Of a stretch of 64,000 nucleotides of DNA, positions 14,979-23,261 are shown piece after piece. This stretch comes from Acidobacteriota bacterium (lineage in GTDB: Bacteria > Acidobacteriota > Thermoanaerobaculia > Gp7-AA8), in NCBI GenBank assembly GCA_021781455.1, contig JAJXWV010000033.1:1-64000 (forward strand). The letters run 5' to 3'. The notes under the pieces are model-generated. The model did no database searches. It was not told the origin of the DNA and saw only the letters and a program-made list of their open reading frames with translations. Position numbers and translations under genes: made by a program. The stretch's first letter is position 1; each line of letters begins with the position of its first letter.

Positions 14979-16697
14979 GTGCCCAGGATCGGCAATCGAG
15001 AACATTTCCCCGCGCTCGTCATCGGCACAGGGATCGCCGGGCTGACGACAGCCTATGCGCTCGCCAGCGCGGGCATCCGAGTCCTGCTGGTCACGAAGGC
15101 CACCGACCCGAAGGACTGCAACACCTTCTGGGCTCAGGGCGGCATCATCTATCAGGGTGAGAACGACTCGCCGGCGAAGTTGATCGCCGACGTGATCCGC
15201 GCCGGCGGCGGCATCTCCAACGAGGAGTCGGTGCGCTTCCTGGCCGAGGAAGGGCCGCGGGTCGTCAAGGAAGTGCTGCTGGACAAGATGCACGTCCCCT
15301 TCTCGACGACGGACGAGGGAGAGCTCGATCTGACACAGGAGGGAGCGCACTCGATCCCGCGCATCATCTACGCCGGCGACGCCACGGGGCGTGCCATCGA
15401 GAACTCGCTGCTCAACCGCGTCATCAACGAGCCGAACATCACCCTGGCCACCAACGTCACGGCCATCGACCTGCTCACCACGCACCACCATCCGCTCGAC
15501 ATCCAGGTGCGCTATCGGCTGAACAACGAATGCGTCGGTGCCTATCTGCTCGACAACGAGACCTGCGACGTCTTCACGGTCTTTGCCGATTACACGGTGC
15601 TGGCCACGGGAGGCATCGGCCAGATCTACCTGCACACCACGAATACGCGCAATGCCATCGGCGACGGCGTGGTCATGGCGCATCGCGCCGGCGCCGATCT
15701 GATGAATACGGAGTACGTGCAGTTCCACCCGACGGCGCTGGCGGACAAGCAGGCCAATCACTTCCTGATCTCGGAAGCACTGCGCGGCGAAGGGGCTCGG
15801 CTGCGCAACCAGAAGGGCGAGTACTTCATGGAGAAATACTCGCCGCTCAAGGACCTGGCTCCGCGCGACGTCGTGGCCCGTGCCATCCTCGAGGAGATGA
15901 CGATCAGCAAAGAGGAATTCGTCTACCTCGACCTGGCGAATTTCTACACGGGCCACGTCCCCATCGCCGAGCGTTTTCCGAACATCCGCCGCGCCTGCGC
16001 CGAGATCGGCGTCGACATCGAGCGAGAGCCGATCCCCGTCGTTCCCGCCGCCCACTACTTCTGCGGCGGAATCCTCGCCAACACCTGCGGCGAGACGACC
16101 CTGCCGCGCCTCTACGCAATCGGCGAGACCTCCTGCACCGGCCTTCACGGTGCGAACCGCCTTGCCTCGACGTCGCTGCTGGAAGGGCTGACCTGGGGCT
16201 ACTACGCCGGACGGTCGATCCGGGAAAAACTGACTGCGGGGACGACGCCGGTGGAAGCGAGCCGGGTGTCGGGGAGAGAAAAGAGACCGCAGACGGCGCA
16301 CCGCAGGTCGCAGAAGCAGAGCCAGGCCATCCGGCGCTCATTCTCGTCGCGGCCGAGCGGCATCGGACCGTTCCCCGACGCGCTCCTCGAGTCCATCCCC
16401 GACTGGCAGCCTCCCGGCAAGGAGAACCTCGAGGACCCGGCGCTGATCCTCCAGGACTGGACCACGATCCAGCACACGATGTGGAACTACGTCGGGATCG
16501 TGCGGACGTACGAGCGGCTCAAGCGCTCCGTTGCGGACATGCGCGAGCTCGGCAATCGCCTCAGCAAGTACTACCACGAGTCGATGATCAGCAAGTCGAT
16601 CGTGGAGCTGTTCCACGGCCAGCAGATGGCTTCGATCGTGTCGACCGCGGCCCTACGCAATCCGGTTTCGCGAGGGGCGCATTTTCGGAAGGACTAA
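14979..16697 (+). CDS. nadB: L-aspartate oxidase
   Basis: NadB oxidises L-aspartate to iminoaspartate, the first step of de novo NAD synthesis. The 572-aa flavoprotein has the N-terminal FAD dinucleotide fold (VIGTGIAGLTTAYALA, about 14-29), the AQGGI motif, the NTEYVQFHPTAL active-site segment and the FAD-proximal GETSCTGLHGANRLASTSLL. It is longer than typical (about 530 aa) because of a basic, low-complexity insert of about 35 residues around 427-461 before the C-terminal helices. It starts at GTG. nadA and nadC are not in the window. Confidence 0.93.
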   Translation: MPRIGNREHFPALVIGTGIAGLTTAYALASAGIRVLLVTKATDPKDCNTFWAQGGIIYQGENDSPAKLIADVIRAGGGISNEESVRFLAEEGPRVVKEVLLDKMHVPFSTTDEGELDLTQEGAHSIPRIIYAGDATGRAIENSLLNRVINEPNITLATNVTAIDLLTTHHHPLDIQVRYRLNNECVGAYLLDNETCDVFTVFADYTVLATGGIGQIYLHTTNTRNAIGDGVVMAHRAGADLMNTEYVQFHPTALADKQANHFLISEALRGEGARLRNQKGEYFMEKYSPLKDLAPRDVVARAILEEMTISKEEFVYLDLANFYTGHVPIAERFPNIRRACAEIGVDIEREPIPVVPAAHYFCGGILANTCGETTLPRLYAIGETSCTGLHGANRLASTSLLEGLTWGYYAGRSIREKLTAGTTPVEASRVSGREKRPQTAHRRSQKQSQAIRRSFSSRPSGIGPFPDALLESIPDWQPPGKENLEDPALILQDWTTIQHTMWNYVGIVRTYERLKRSVADMRELGNRLSKYYHESMISKSIVELFHGQQMASIVSTAALRNPVSRGAHFRKD

Positions 16698-16700
16698 CGA

Positions 16701-16772
16701 AGTCCTGAGTCCTGAGTCCTGAGTCCTGAGTCGGTTTTCTCAGGACTCAGGACTTTGAACTCAGGACTGAGA
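16701..16772. repeat. inverted TCCTGAG / CTCAGGA repeat
   Basis: Four TCCTGAG heptads (16703-16731) face ACTCAGG-type heptads (16739-16771). The right arm supplies the first codons of the methyltransferase at 16755. The same unit recurs at 18930 and 39410 and inside nrdJ and the GT-C-like gene. Confidence 0.9.
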
Positions 16773-17360
16773 CTCCACATCGGCTCCGGCCCGCACCATC
16801 TCGACGGATGGGTCAACGTCGACAACCAGCCGTATCCGGGCGTCGACCGTGTGCTCGACGTGACGCGGGAGTTTCCGTTCGAGAACCTCTCGTTCGTCTT
16901 TGCCGAGCACTTCGTCGAACATCTCGACTATCGCGACGCGCTGCGGCTCTTGCGCGACTGCCGGCGCGCGCTGCGCGATGAAGGCGTGCTGCGCCTTTCC
17001 ACTCCGAACCTCGACTGGGTCTGGGCCTCGCACTACCGCCGTGTCCTCAACGACGAGCAGCAGGTCCTCGGCTGCTTCGCGCTGAACCGCGCCTTCCGCG
17101 CCTGGGGACATCAGTTCCTCTACAACTTCGGCGCGCTTGCGGCGACTCTGCGCGACGCCGGGTTCGCGGACGTCGTCCGTTGCCAGTACGGCCGGAGCAC
17201 GCATCCCGAGCTGCGCGGCCTCGAAGCGCACCAACGCAATCCCGATTTCGAAGGGTTCTCGCACATCCTGATCGTGGAAGCATCCGGCCGTGGGGGCGAG
17301 CGGCCCGCGTACCTCGATTCGCCTCGCGACGAGTTTCTGCGGGATCTCGACGTCAGATAG
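16755..17360 (+). CDS. SAM-dependent methyltransferase
   Basis: The 201-aa protein shows methyltransferase motif I (LHIGSGPHHLDGWVNVD), the acidic post-I strand, and a FAEHFVEHLDYRDALRLLRD helix as in the predicted SAM-dependent methyltransferases found in polysaccharide clusters. The probable TTG start at 16755 lies within a heptad repeat, so the first residues are repeat-derived and the true start is uncertain. Substrate unknown. It follows nadB on the same strand but is separated by the repeat. Confidence 0.75.
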   Translation: MNSGLRLHIGSGPHHLDGWVNVDNQPYPGVDRVLDVTREFPFENLSFVFAEHFVEHLDYRDALRLLRDCRRALRDEGVLRLSTPNLDWVWASHYRRVLNDEQQVLGCFALNRAFRAWGHQFLYNFGALAATLRDAGFADVVRCQYGRSTHPELRGLEAHQRNPDFEGFSHILIVEASGRGGERPAYLDSPRDEFLRDLDVR

Positions 17361-17886
17361 GCGCGTTCAGCCCTTCGGCACGCTTATATTCACCAGCAGA
17401 GGCACAGAGAGCACGGAGGCCTCTGCCTATCACCCGAAGAGTTGCGCCGCGTAGCGGCGGTTGAAAGTTGCGCCGCGTAGCGGCGGTTGAAAGTAGCCCC
17501 GGGCTTCAGCCCGGGGTCATCGATCCTCCGAGTTCTTTCGAGTCGCGGAGCGACGATTGAGATCGTGGACGTGGCTCAATCGCCGCTACGCGGCTCGACG
17601 GAATCTTCGTCATCCTCCAAACCCAGGGCTGAAGCCCTGGGCTAACGTCAATCGCCCCTACGGGGCTCTGCTCATCCCTATGCGGTCGTTCTCGGCTCAT
17701 CCCTATGCCGTCGTTCTCGGCTCATCCCCTCGCGGTCGCCTTCGGCGACTGGCGGCCGTCAGGCCGCCGGACGAGCGCACCAAATCAGCGTCGAGGGCGC
17801 GTAGCGCCCGACACAGCAGTTCCGTTGCGGACGATCTGCGCTTCTCGGTGTCCTCTGTGTGCCTCTGTGGCGAATCGAGGAGTGCC
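17361..17886. repeat. 526-bp spacer packed with REP-like palindromes
   Basis: Two tandem copies of TTGCGCCGCGTAGCGGCGGT (about 17443-17490) are each palindromic. CCCCGGGCTTCAGCCCGGGG, ATCGCCGCTACGCGGCT, AGGGCTGAAGCCCTGGGC and GCCCCTACGGGGC palindromes follow. Then come direct repeats of CTCATCCCTATGCGGTCG (17669-17730). No gene was recognised. Confidence 0.75.
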
Positions 17887-18906
17887 TCAGAACAGCTTGC
17901 GTGAGTCGAACCCTGCGCGGTTCGAGTAGCCGAGGTGGTCGTAGGCGAGCTTGCTGGCCACACGGCCGCGCGGAGTGCGCTGCAGGAAGCCGATCTGGAT
18001 CAGGAACGGCTCGTAAAGGTCCTCGATCGTCCCGCGATCTTCGGCGATCGACGACGCCAGCGCGTTGACGCCGACCGGGCCGCCGTTGAAGCGCTCGATC
18101 ACCGCGGCCAGCAGCTTGCGGTCGATCTCGTCGAGCCCGTACTCGTCGACCTCCAGCATCTTCAGCGCCTCGCGGGCGATGTCGAGCGTGACCGCGCCCT
18201 GGTGCTTCACCTCGGCGTAGTCGCGCACGCGGCGCAGCAGGCGGTTGGCGATGCGCGGTGTGCCGCGGGAGCGCCGGGCGATCTCGACGGCCGCGTCCTT
18301 GTCGACCGGGATGTTCAGGATCTCCGCGGATCGGCGGACGATGATGGTCAGCGCATCGAAGTCGTAGAAATCGAGCCGATGAACGATGCCGAAGCGCGCC
18401 CGCAGAGGAGCGGTGAGCAAGCCGGCGCGCGTGGTGGCGCCGACGAGCGTGAACTTCGGCAGCTCGAACTTCATCGTGCGCGCCGCCGGCCCCTGCCCGA
18501 TGATGATGTCGACGTGGAAGTCCTCCATCGCCGAATAGAGGACTTCTTCGACCTGGGGCGGCAGCCGATGGATCTCGTCGATGAAGAGCATTTCTCCCGG
18601 CTGTAGATTCGTCACGATGGCCACGAGGTCGCCGGTGCGCTCGAGCGCGGGGCCGGAGGTCGTGCGAATCGCGGCGTCCATCTCGTTGGCAAGGATGTTG
18701 GCGAGCGTGGTCTTGCCGAGGCCGGGAGGACCGAAGAGGAGAACGTGATCGAGTGCCTCGCCGCGCTTGCGGGCGGCGGCGATGGAGATCTCGAGGTTCG
18801 CCTTCACCTTCTGCTGGCCGATGTACTCGATCAGCCGTTTGGGCCTCAGCGAAAGCTCGGATTGAAGATCGTCGTCGACGGGTTGCGCGGAGAGGAGGCG
18901 ATCCAC
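17887..18906 (-). CDS. ruvB: Holliday junction branch-migration helicase RuvB
   Basis: RuvB is the hexameric AAA+ motor that drives RuvA-bound Holliday junctions during recombination repair. The 339-aa protein is standard length. It shows Walker [10 protein letters not shown], Walker [11 protein letters not shown], sensor VGATTRAG, the arginine finger region and the C-terminal winged helix ([14 protein letters not shown]). ruvA and ruvC are not adjacent, so it is a solitary gene here. SOS control is common for ruvB, but no LexA site was identified. Confidence 0.97.
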   Translation of the reverse strand: MDRLLSAQPVDDDLQSELSLRPKRLIEYIGQQKVKANLEISIAAARKRGEALDHVLLFGPPGLGKTTLANILANEMDAAIRTTSGPALERTGDLVAIVTNLQPGEMLFIDEIHRLPPQVEEVLYSAMEDFHVDIIIGQGPAARTMKFELPKFTLVGATTRAGLLTAPLRARFGIVHRLDFYDFDALTIIVRRSAEILNIPVDKDAAVEIARRSRGTPRIANRLLRRVRDYAEVKHQGAVTLDIAREALKMLEVDEYGLDEIDRKLLAAVIERFNGGPVGVNALASSIAEDRGTIEDLYEPFLIQIGFLQRTPRGRVASKLAYDHLGYSNRAGFDSRKLF

Positions 18907-18929
18907 GAGAGGATTCTAGCTGTAGTTCA

Positions 18930-19000
18930 TAGTCCTGAGTCCTGAGTCCTGAGTGATGTCGCTTGTTCTTCTCAGGACTCAGGACTCAGCACTCGGGACT
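18930..19000. repeat. inverted TCCTGAG / ACTCAGG repeat
   Basis: AGTCCTGAGTCCTGAGTCCT faces CTCAGGACTCAGGACTCAGC around about 15 nt. It fills the spacer between ruvB and pilS; both genes are on the minus strand. Confidence 0.9.
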
Positions 19001-19003
19001 TCG

Positions 19004-20686
19004 TCAAATCTTGATGGTGGCCGGCAGCGGAGTCCTCCGGCGCTGCCAGTCGGCCTTGAGCTCGTCTCCAGCCGCCACGGGCAGCGAGACCGTGATCGTC
19101 GTTCCGGCGCCCTGGCGCGAAGCGACGTCGATCCTCCCGCCGTGCTCCTGGACGATGCGATAGGAGATAGCCATTCCCAGTCCGGTGCCGGTCGGGAAGG
19201 TCGTACGGAAGGGCTGAAAGAGGCGGCTCAGGTCGGCGTCCGACATGCCGCGGCCGCTGTCGCTGAAGACGATGTGGTAGGCGGCGTCATGGGCGAAGGC
19301 GCGCACGCTGAGGACGCCGCCGTTGGGCATGGCCTGCACGGCATTGCGGGCGAGATTCCAGAAGACCTGACGGATCTGATCGGGGTCACCGTTGATCAGG
19401 AACGACGGCGGCTCGATGTCGCGGACGATGCTGGTGTTGCGCAGCTCCGGTGAATTGGCAAAGAGGTCGAGTGTCTCGTTGAGGCTGGCGGCCACATCGA
19501 ATTCGGAGGAGTGCTTCTCCTGCGGACGCACGAAGCGGAGGAAGTCGGCGATGGACTTGTTGAGCCGCTCGGTCTCCTTCAAGGCGATGGTCATGAGGCG
19601 GCGTTCCTGCGGCGTCAGCGAGTTGGACTTCTGCAGGATCTGCACGGAGCCGGCGATGGCCGCCAGCGGATTGCGGATCTCGTGGGCGATGCCGGCGGAC
19701 AGCTCGCCGACCGCCGCCATGCGGTCCTTCAGCCGAAGCTCGGCCTCGAGCTTCTTCATCTCGGTGAGGTCCTGGAAGATCAGGGTGTAGCCGACGGACT
19801 TTCCCTCGAGCGAGTTGAGCGGCGTGGCCGCGTAGCCGATGCTGCGGCTCTCGCCACCCACCGGAAAGTCCTTCTCGCCACGGACGACGAGGCCGGCGGC
19901 GAGCTGCTCGAGAGCTTCGTTCCACTCGTCGATCGAGAAGAACCCGAGGTTGACGATGTGGCATCCGACGATCGCGGCCGCCGGCGTCTGCAGGATCTGC
20001 GTGGCGGCGGGGTTGGCAAAACTGGTCGTGCCGAAGGGCGAAAGCGTGAGCAGGCCGGAAGGGACGGACTCCACGACGTTCTGGTTGAGGGCGCGAAGCT
20101 CAGCGAGATTCTGACGATTGGCGTTCAGCTCGGCCGAGGTCTGCTGGAGTTTCTCGGAGATGAAGGAGGTCAGCAGCGCCGTCGCGTAGAAGCCGGCGAG
20201 GTTCGTGGCGATGTTGATGTACAGGCGCGAAGAGGTCCAGGTCACCGGGGTGATGGGGAGCCAGCTCTGGTCCGGCAGGGGGACGAGGCGGAAGTACATC
20301 AGATCGCTGAGCAGGCCGTAGAGAATGGACGCCGCCGATGCCGTGAGGAGTCCGCCGCGGCGGTAGAGAAGCATCGAGGCGGTGATGATCGAGACCAGGT
20401 AGAGGAACGAAAACGGCGAATCGAGGCCACCGGTAAAGTAGACGAGCAGGGTCTCCACGAGGAGATCGCCGCCCGTCTGCAGCATCAGGTTGAGCTGGCG
20501 AGAGGGGAAGAGCTGCAGGACGATGATGTAGAGCAGGGTCAGCACGTAGGCCATCCCCGCCGTCAGGTACATGTAGTTGATCGGCAGGAACTCGCTGACC
20601 GTGTACTGGATGATGAGCGACGCCATCAGCAACGTCGTCACGACGACGACGCGGATTGCGATGAGCGTGCGGGCGTCGGATTGCAT
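19004..20686 (-). CDS. pilS: sensor histidine kinase, PilS/NtrB type
   Basis: The 560-aa kinase has six N-terminal membrane helices (about 10-170), a coiled linker (about 185-210), a PAS domain (about 212-320), a HisKA dimerisation box with the phospho-His in GIAHEIRNPLAAIAG, and a HATPase with N (ARNAVQAMPNGG) and G (DSGRGMSD, GTGLGMAI) boxes. The six-helix sensor plus PAS is the layout of PilS, which controls pilin transcription through PilR. It lies directly downstream of pilC, separated by a terminator. The PilR partner is not in the window. Confidence 0.85.
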   Translation of the reverse strand: MQSDARTLIAIRVVVVTTLLMASLIIQYTVSEFLPINYMYLTAGMAYVLTLLYIIVLQLFPSRQLNLMLQTGGDLLVETLLVYFTGGLDSPFSFLYLVSIITASMLLYRRGGLLTASAASILYGLLSDLMYFRLVPLPDQSWLPITPVTWTSSRLYINIATNLAGFYATALLTSFISEKLQQTSAELNANRQNLAELRALNQNVVESVPSGLLTLSPFGTTSFANPAATQILQTPAAAIVGCHIVNLGFFSIDEWNEALEQLAAGLVVRGEKDFPVGGESRSIGYAATPLNSLEGKSVGYTLIFQDLTEMKKLEAELRLKDRMAAVGELSAGIAHEIRNPLAAIAGSVQILQKSNSLTPQERRLMTIALKETERLNKSIADFLRFVRPQEKHSSEFDVAASLNETLDLFANSPELRNTSIVRDIEPPSFLINGDPDQIRQVFWNLARNAVQAMPNGGVLSVRAFAHDAAYHIVFSDSGRGMSDADLSRLFQPFRTTFPTGTGLGMAISYRIVQEHGGRIDVASRQGAGTTITVSLPVAAGDELKADWQRRRTPLPATIKI

Positions 20687-20708
20687 CGAAGTCGGCTCGC
20701 AGCGATCA

Positions 20709-20760
20709 GCTCTCAGGAAAAAGGGCGGCGCTTTCGGCGCCGCCCTTCGAGCTGAGAGCT
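20709..20760 (-). terminator. rho-independent terminator between pilC and pilS
   Basis: AAGGGCGGCGC (20721-20731) pairs with 20737-20747 around TTTCG, and on the minus strand it is followed by TTTTTCC. An outer pair AGCTCTCAG/CTGAGAGCT extends the stem. It ends the pilB-pilT-pilC transcript and leaves pilS separate. Confidence 0.8.
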
Positions 20761-20772
20761 GCTGCCCGGTCC

Positions 20773-21975
20773 TTATCCAATCTTGCCGATGAGCGTGAAC
20801 ATCGGCATGTACATGGCGATGACGATGCCGCCGATGGCCACGCCGAGGAAGGCGATCAGGAGAGGCTCGAGGAGCTTCATCAGGCCGGCCACGGCCGTGT
20901 CGACCTCTTCCTCGTAGAACTCGGCAATCTTCGAAAGCATGGTGTCGAGCGCGCCGGTCTGCTCGCCGACGGCGATCATCTGCACGACCATGGTCGGGAA
21001 GACGTCGGTATCACCGAGGGGCTCGCTGATGGTCTTGCCCTCTTCGACCGACTTGCGCGTGGCCATGATGGCGTCTTCCACGATGGAGTTGCCGGCGGTC
21101 TTGGCGGTGATGGAAAGGCCGTCGAGAATCGGCACGCCCGAGGAGGTCAGGGTGGCCAGGGTGCGGCAGAAGCGCGCCACGGCGATCTTGCGGAGCAGCT
21201 GCCCCACGATGGGAGCCTTGAGCATGATCTGGTCGAGGATGCGCTTGCCCTTCGGCGTTTCGTGCCAGCGGCGCAGGAAGAAGATCAGGGCGGCGATGGT
21301 CCCGCCGATCAGCCACCAGTAGTCGGCGACGATGTTCGACAGCTTGATGACGACCAGGGTGGGCATCGGGAGCTCGGCGCCGAGGCCGGCAAAAAGGGCC
21401 GCGAAGACCGGGATGACCTTCCACAGAATGATGGCGATGACGATGACGGCGATGGAGATGACGCCGACCGGGTAGATCATCGCCGACTTGACCTGCGAGT
21501 TCAGCTTGACCGCTTTTTCGATGTACTGGGCGAGGCGCTGGAGAATCGTGTCGAGAATACCGCCCGCCTCACCGGCGGCCACCATGTTCGTGTAGAGGTC
21601 GTTGAAGACCCTCGGGTGCTTCTTCATCGCGTCGGCCAGACTGGAGCCGGACTCCACGTCCTGCCGGATCGTGATCAGAGTCTTCTTGAAGACCTTGTGC
21701 TCCTGCTGGCCGGCCAGAATCTCGAGGCACTGCACCAGCGGCAGACCGGCATCGATCATGACCGAGAACTGTCGGGTGAAGATCGCGATCAGCTGCGGCG
21801 GTACTCTGCCCCCGAACTTCGGGACGGCGATCTCCTTCCCCTTCTCCTTGACCGCTGTGACGACGACCTGCTGCCGGCGCATGACGGCGATGACCGCATC
21901 CTTCGAGTCGGCCACCAGCATGCCTGTCTGGCTCTGACCGTTTCTCGCTGTTCCCTTCCATTCGAATGTCGGCAT
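20773..21975 (-). CDS. pilC: type IV pilus inner-membrane platform protein PilC
   Basis: PilC is the membrane platform on which PilB and PilT act to assemble or remove pilins. The 400-aa protein has an N-terminal segment (MPTFEWKGTARNGQ), two T2SF/GspF cytoplasmic domains (about 65-195 and 270-390) and three membrane helices. The ATG at 21975 has AGGGAGC 7 nt upstream and matches the conserved family start; the upstream extension to 22110 is spurious. It is the last gene of the pilB-pilT-pilC unit. Confidence 0.95.
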   Translation of the reverse strand: MPTFEWKGTARNGQSQTGMLVADSKDAVIAVMRRQQVVVTAVKEKGKEIAVPKFGGRVPPQLIAIFTRQFSVMIDAGLPLVQCLEILAGQQEHKVFKKTLITIRQDVESGSSLADAMKKHPRVFNDLYTNMVAAGEAGGILDTILQRLAQYIEKAVKLNSQVKSAMIYPVGVISIAVIVIAIILWKVIPVFAALFAGLGAELPMPTLVVIKLSNIVADYWWLIGGTIAALIFFLRRWHETPKGKRILDQIMLKAPIVGQLLRKIAVARFCRTLATLTSSGVPILDGLSITAKTAGNSIVEDAIMATRKSVEEGKTISEPLGDTDVFPTMVVQMIAVGEQTGALDTMLSKIAEFYEEEVDTAVAGLMKLLEPLLIAFLGVAIGGIVIAMYMPMFTLIGKIG

Positions 21976-22036
21976 AACAAGCTCCCTGTTGAGCACTGCT
22001 CCCGTTCCGTCCACCCTGGGTAAGAGTCCTGAGTCC

Positions 22037-23170
22037 TCACGCTGTTCTGGGCCGCTGCGCACCCGCCTGTGCCGGCGGAGTGCCCTGCGGGTAGATAGAC
22101 CCGGCACCACGAGAAATCATTTCCTGCAGCTCGTCGGGATTCGAAGAGCGTGACAGGGCCGTCTGCAGTGTGATCAGTTTCTTGAAGTAGAGCGTCGCCA
22201 GCGATTGGTTGAATGTCTGCATTCCGTACTTGGTCTGGCCGGTCTGCATCATCGAGTAGATCTGATGCACCTTGTCCTCACGGATCAGGTTACGGATGGC
22301 GGCATTCGGCACCAGGATCTCCATGGCCATGACGCGACCCTTGCCGTTGGCCTTGGGCAGAAGAGTCTGGCAGAGGATGCCCTCCAGGACGAACGACAGT
22401 TGCGCGCGGATCTGCGGCTGCTGGTGGGCGGGGAAGACGTCGACGATACGGTTGATCGTCTGCGCCGCCGAGTTCGTGTGCAGAGTGCCGAAGGTGAGAT
22501 GGCCCGTCTCGGCGATGCGCAGCGCCGACTCGATGGTCTCCAGGTCGCGCATCTCGCCGATGAGGACGACGTCGGGATCCTGGCGCAATGCCGAGCGCAG
22601 CGAATTCGCGAACGAGTGCGTGTCGGCGTGAAGCTCGCGCTGGTTGACGATGCAGCTCTTGTGCTGGTGGAGGAACTCCACCGGGTCCTCGATGGTGATG
22701 ATGTGCTCGTGGCGCTCGCGGTTGATCTTGTCGATCATCGCCGCCAGCGTCGTCGACTTGCCGGAGCCGGTCGGTCCGGTCACGAGCACCAGGCCGCGGG
22801 GCTTGTTGCAGATTTCTTCGACGACCTGCGGGAGGCCGAGCTCTTTGAAACCCAGGATCTCGTACGGGATCTGGCGGTAGACGGCCGCCACCGCGCCGCG
22901 CTGGTTGAAGATGTTGGCCCGGAACCGCGCCAGTCCCTTGATTCCGAACGAGATGTCGAGCTCGAGATCCTCTTCGAAGCGGTGCTTCTGAGCATCCGTG
23001 AGCACCGAGTAGGCGAGCTGCTTGGTCTCCGGCGCCTGCAGAGGCGGCATGTCCAGCGGCACGAGCTTGCCATCGATTCGGATCTGCGGAGCCGAGTTCG
23101 TGGTGATGTGAAGGTCCGAGCCTCCGCGCTCGACCATGGTTTTGAGCAGCTGATGAAGAGTGACGGCCAT
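22037..23170 (-). CDS. pilT: type IV pilus retraction ATPase PilT
   Basis: The 377-aa hexameric ATPase powers pilus retraction and twitching. It has an N-terminal PAS-like domain (MAVTLHQLLKTMVERGGSDLH), Walker A GPTGSGKS, the Asp box IITIEDPVEF, Walker B DPDVVLIGEMRD, the His box HLTFGTLHTNSAAQTI and the retraction-type AIRNLIREDK motif. GGAGACC precedes the start. It lies between pilB and pilC. Confidence 0.96.
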   Translation of the reverse strand: MAVTLHQLLKTMVERGGSDLHITTNSAPQIRIDGKLVPLDMPPLQAPETKQLAYSVLTDAQKHRFEEDLELDISFGIKGLARFRANIFNQRGAVAAVYRQIPYEILGFKELGLPQVVEEICNKPRGLVLVTGPTGSGKSTTLAAMIDKINRERHEHIITIEDPVEFLHQHKSCIVNQRELHADTHSFANSLRSALRQDPDVVLIGEMRDLETIESALRIAETGHLTFGTLHTNSAAQTINRIVDVFPAHQQPQIRAQLSFVLEGILCQTLLPKANGKGRVMAMEILVPNAAIRNLIREDKVHQIYSMMQTGQTKYGMQTFNQSLATLYFKKLITLQTALSRSSNPDELQEMISRGAGSIYPQGTPPAQAGAQRPRTA

Positions 23171-23182
23171 TAGGTCTCCAAA

Positions 23183-23257
23183 GCGGGTTGCGGGTAGCGG
23201 GTAGCGGGCAGGAAGTCCGTTGCTCCTGCACTCTACCCGCTACACGCTACGCGCTTC
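23183..23257. repeat. inverted GCGGGTA / TACCCGC repeat
   Basis: GCGGGTTGCGGGTAGCGGGT (23184-23203 onward) faces CTACCCGCTACACGCTACGC (23232-23251) around about 25 nt. It lies between pilB and pilT, so it would be transcribed within the pilus operon. Confidence 0.85.
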
Positions 23258-23261
23258 ATTC

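Noticed and set aside
14886-16301. 471-codon minus-strand ORF
   Set aside because: Antisense to nadB with no recognisable domain.
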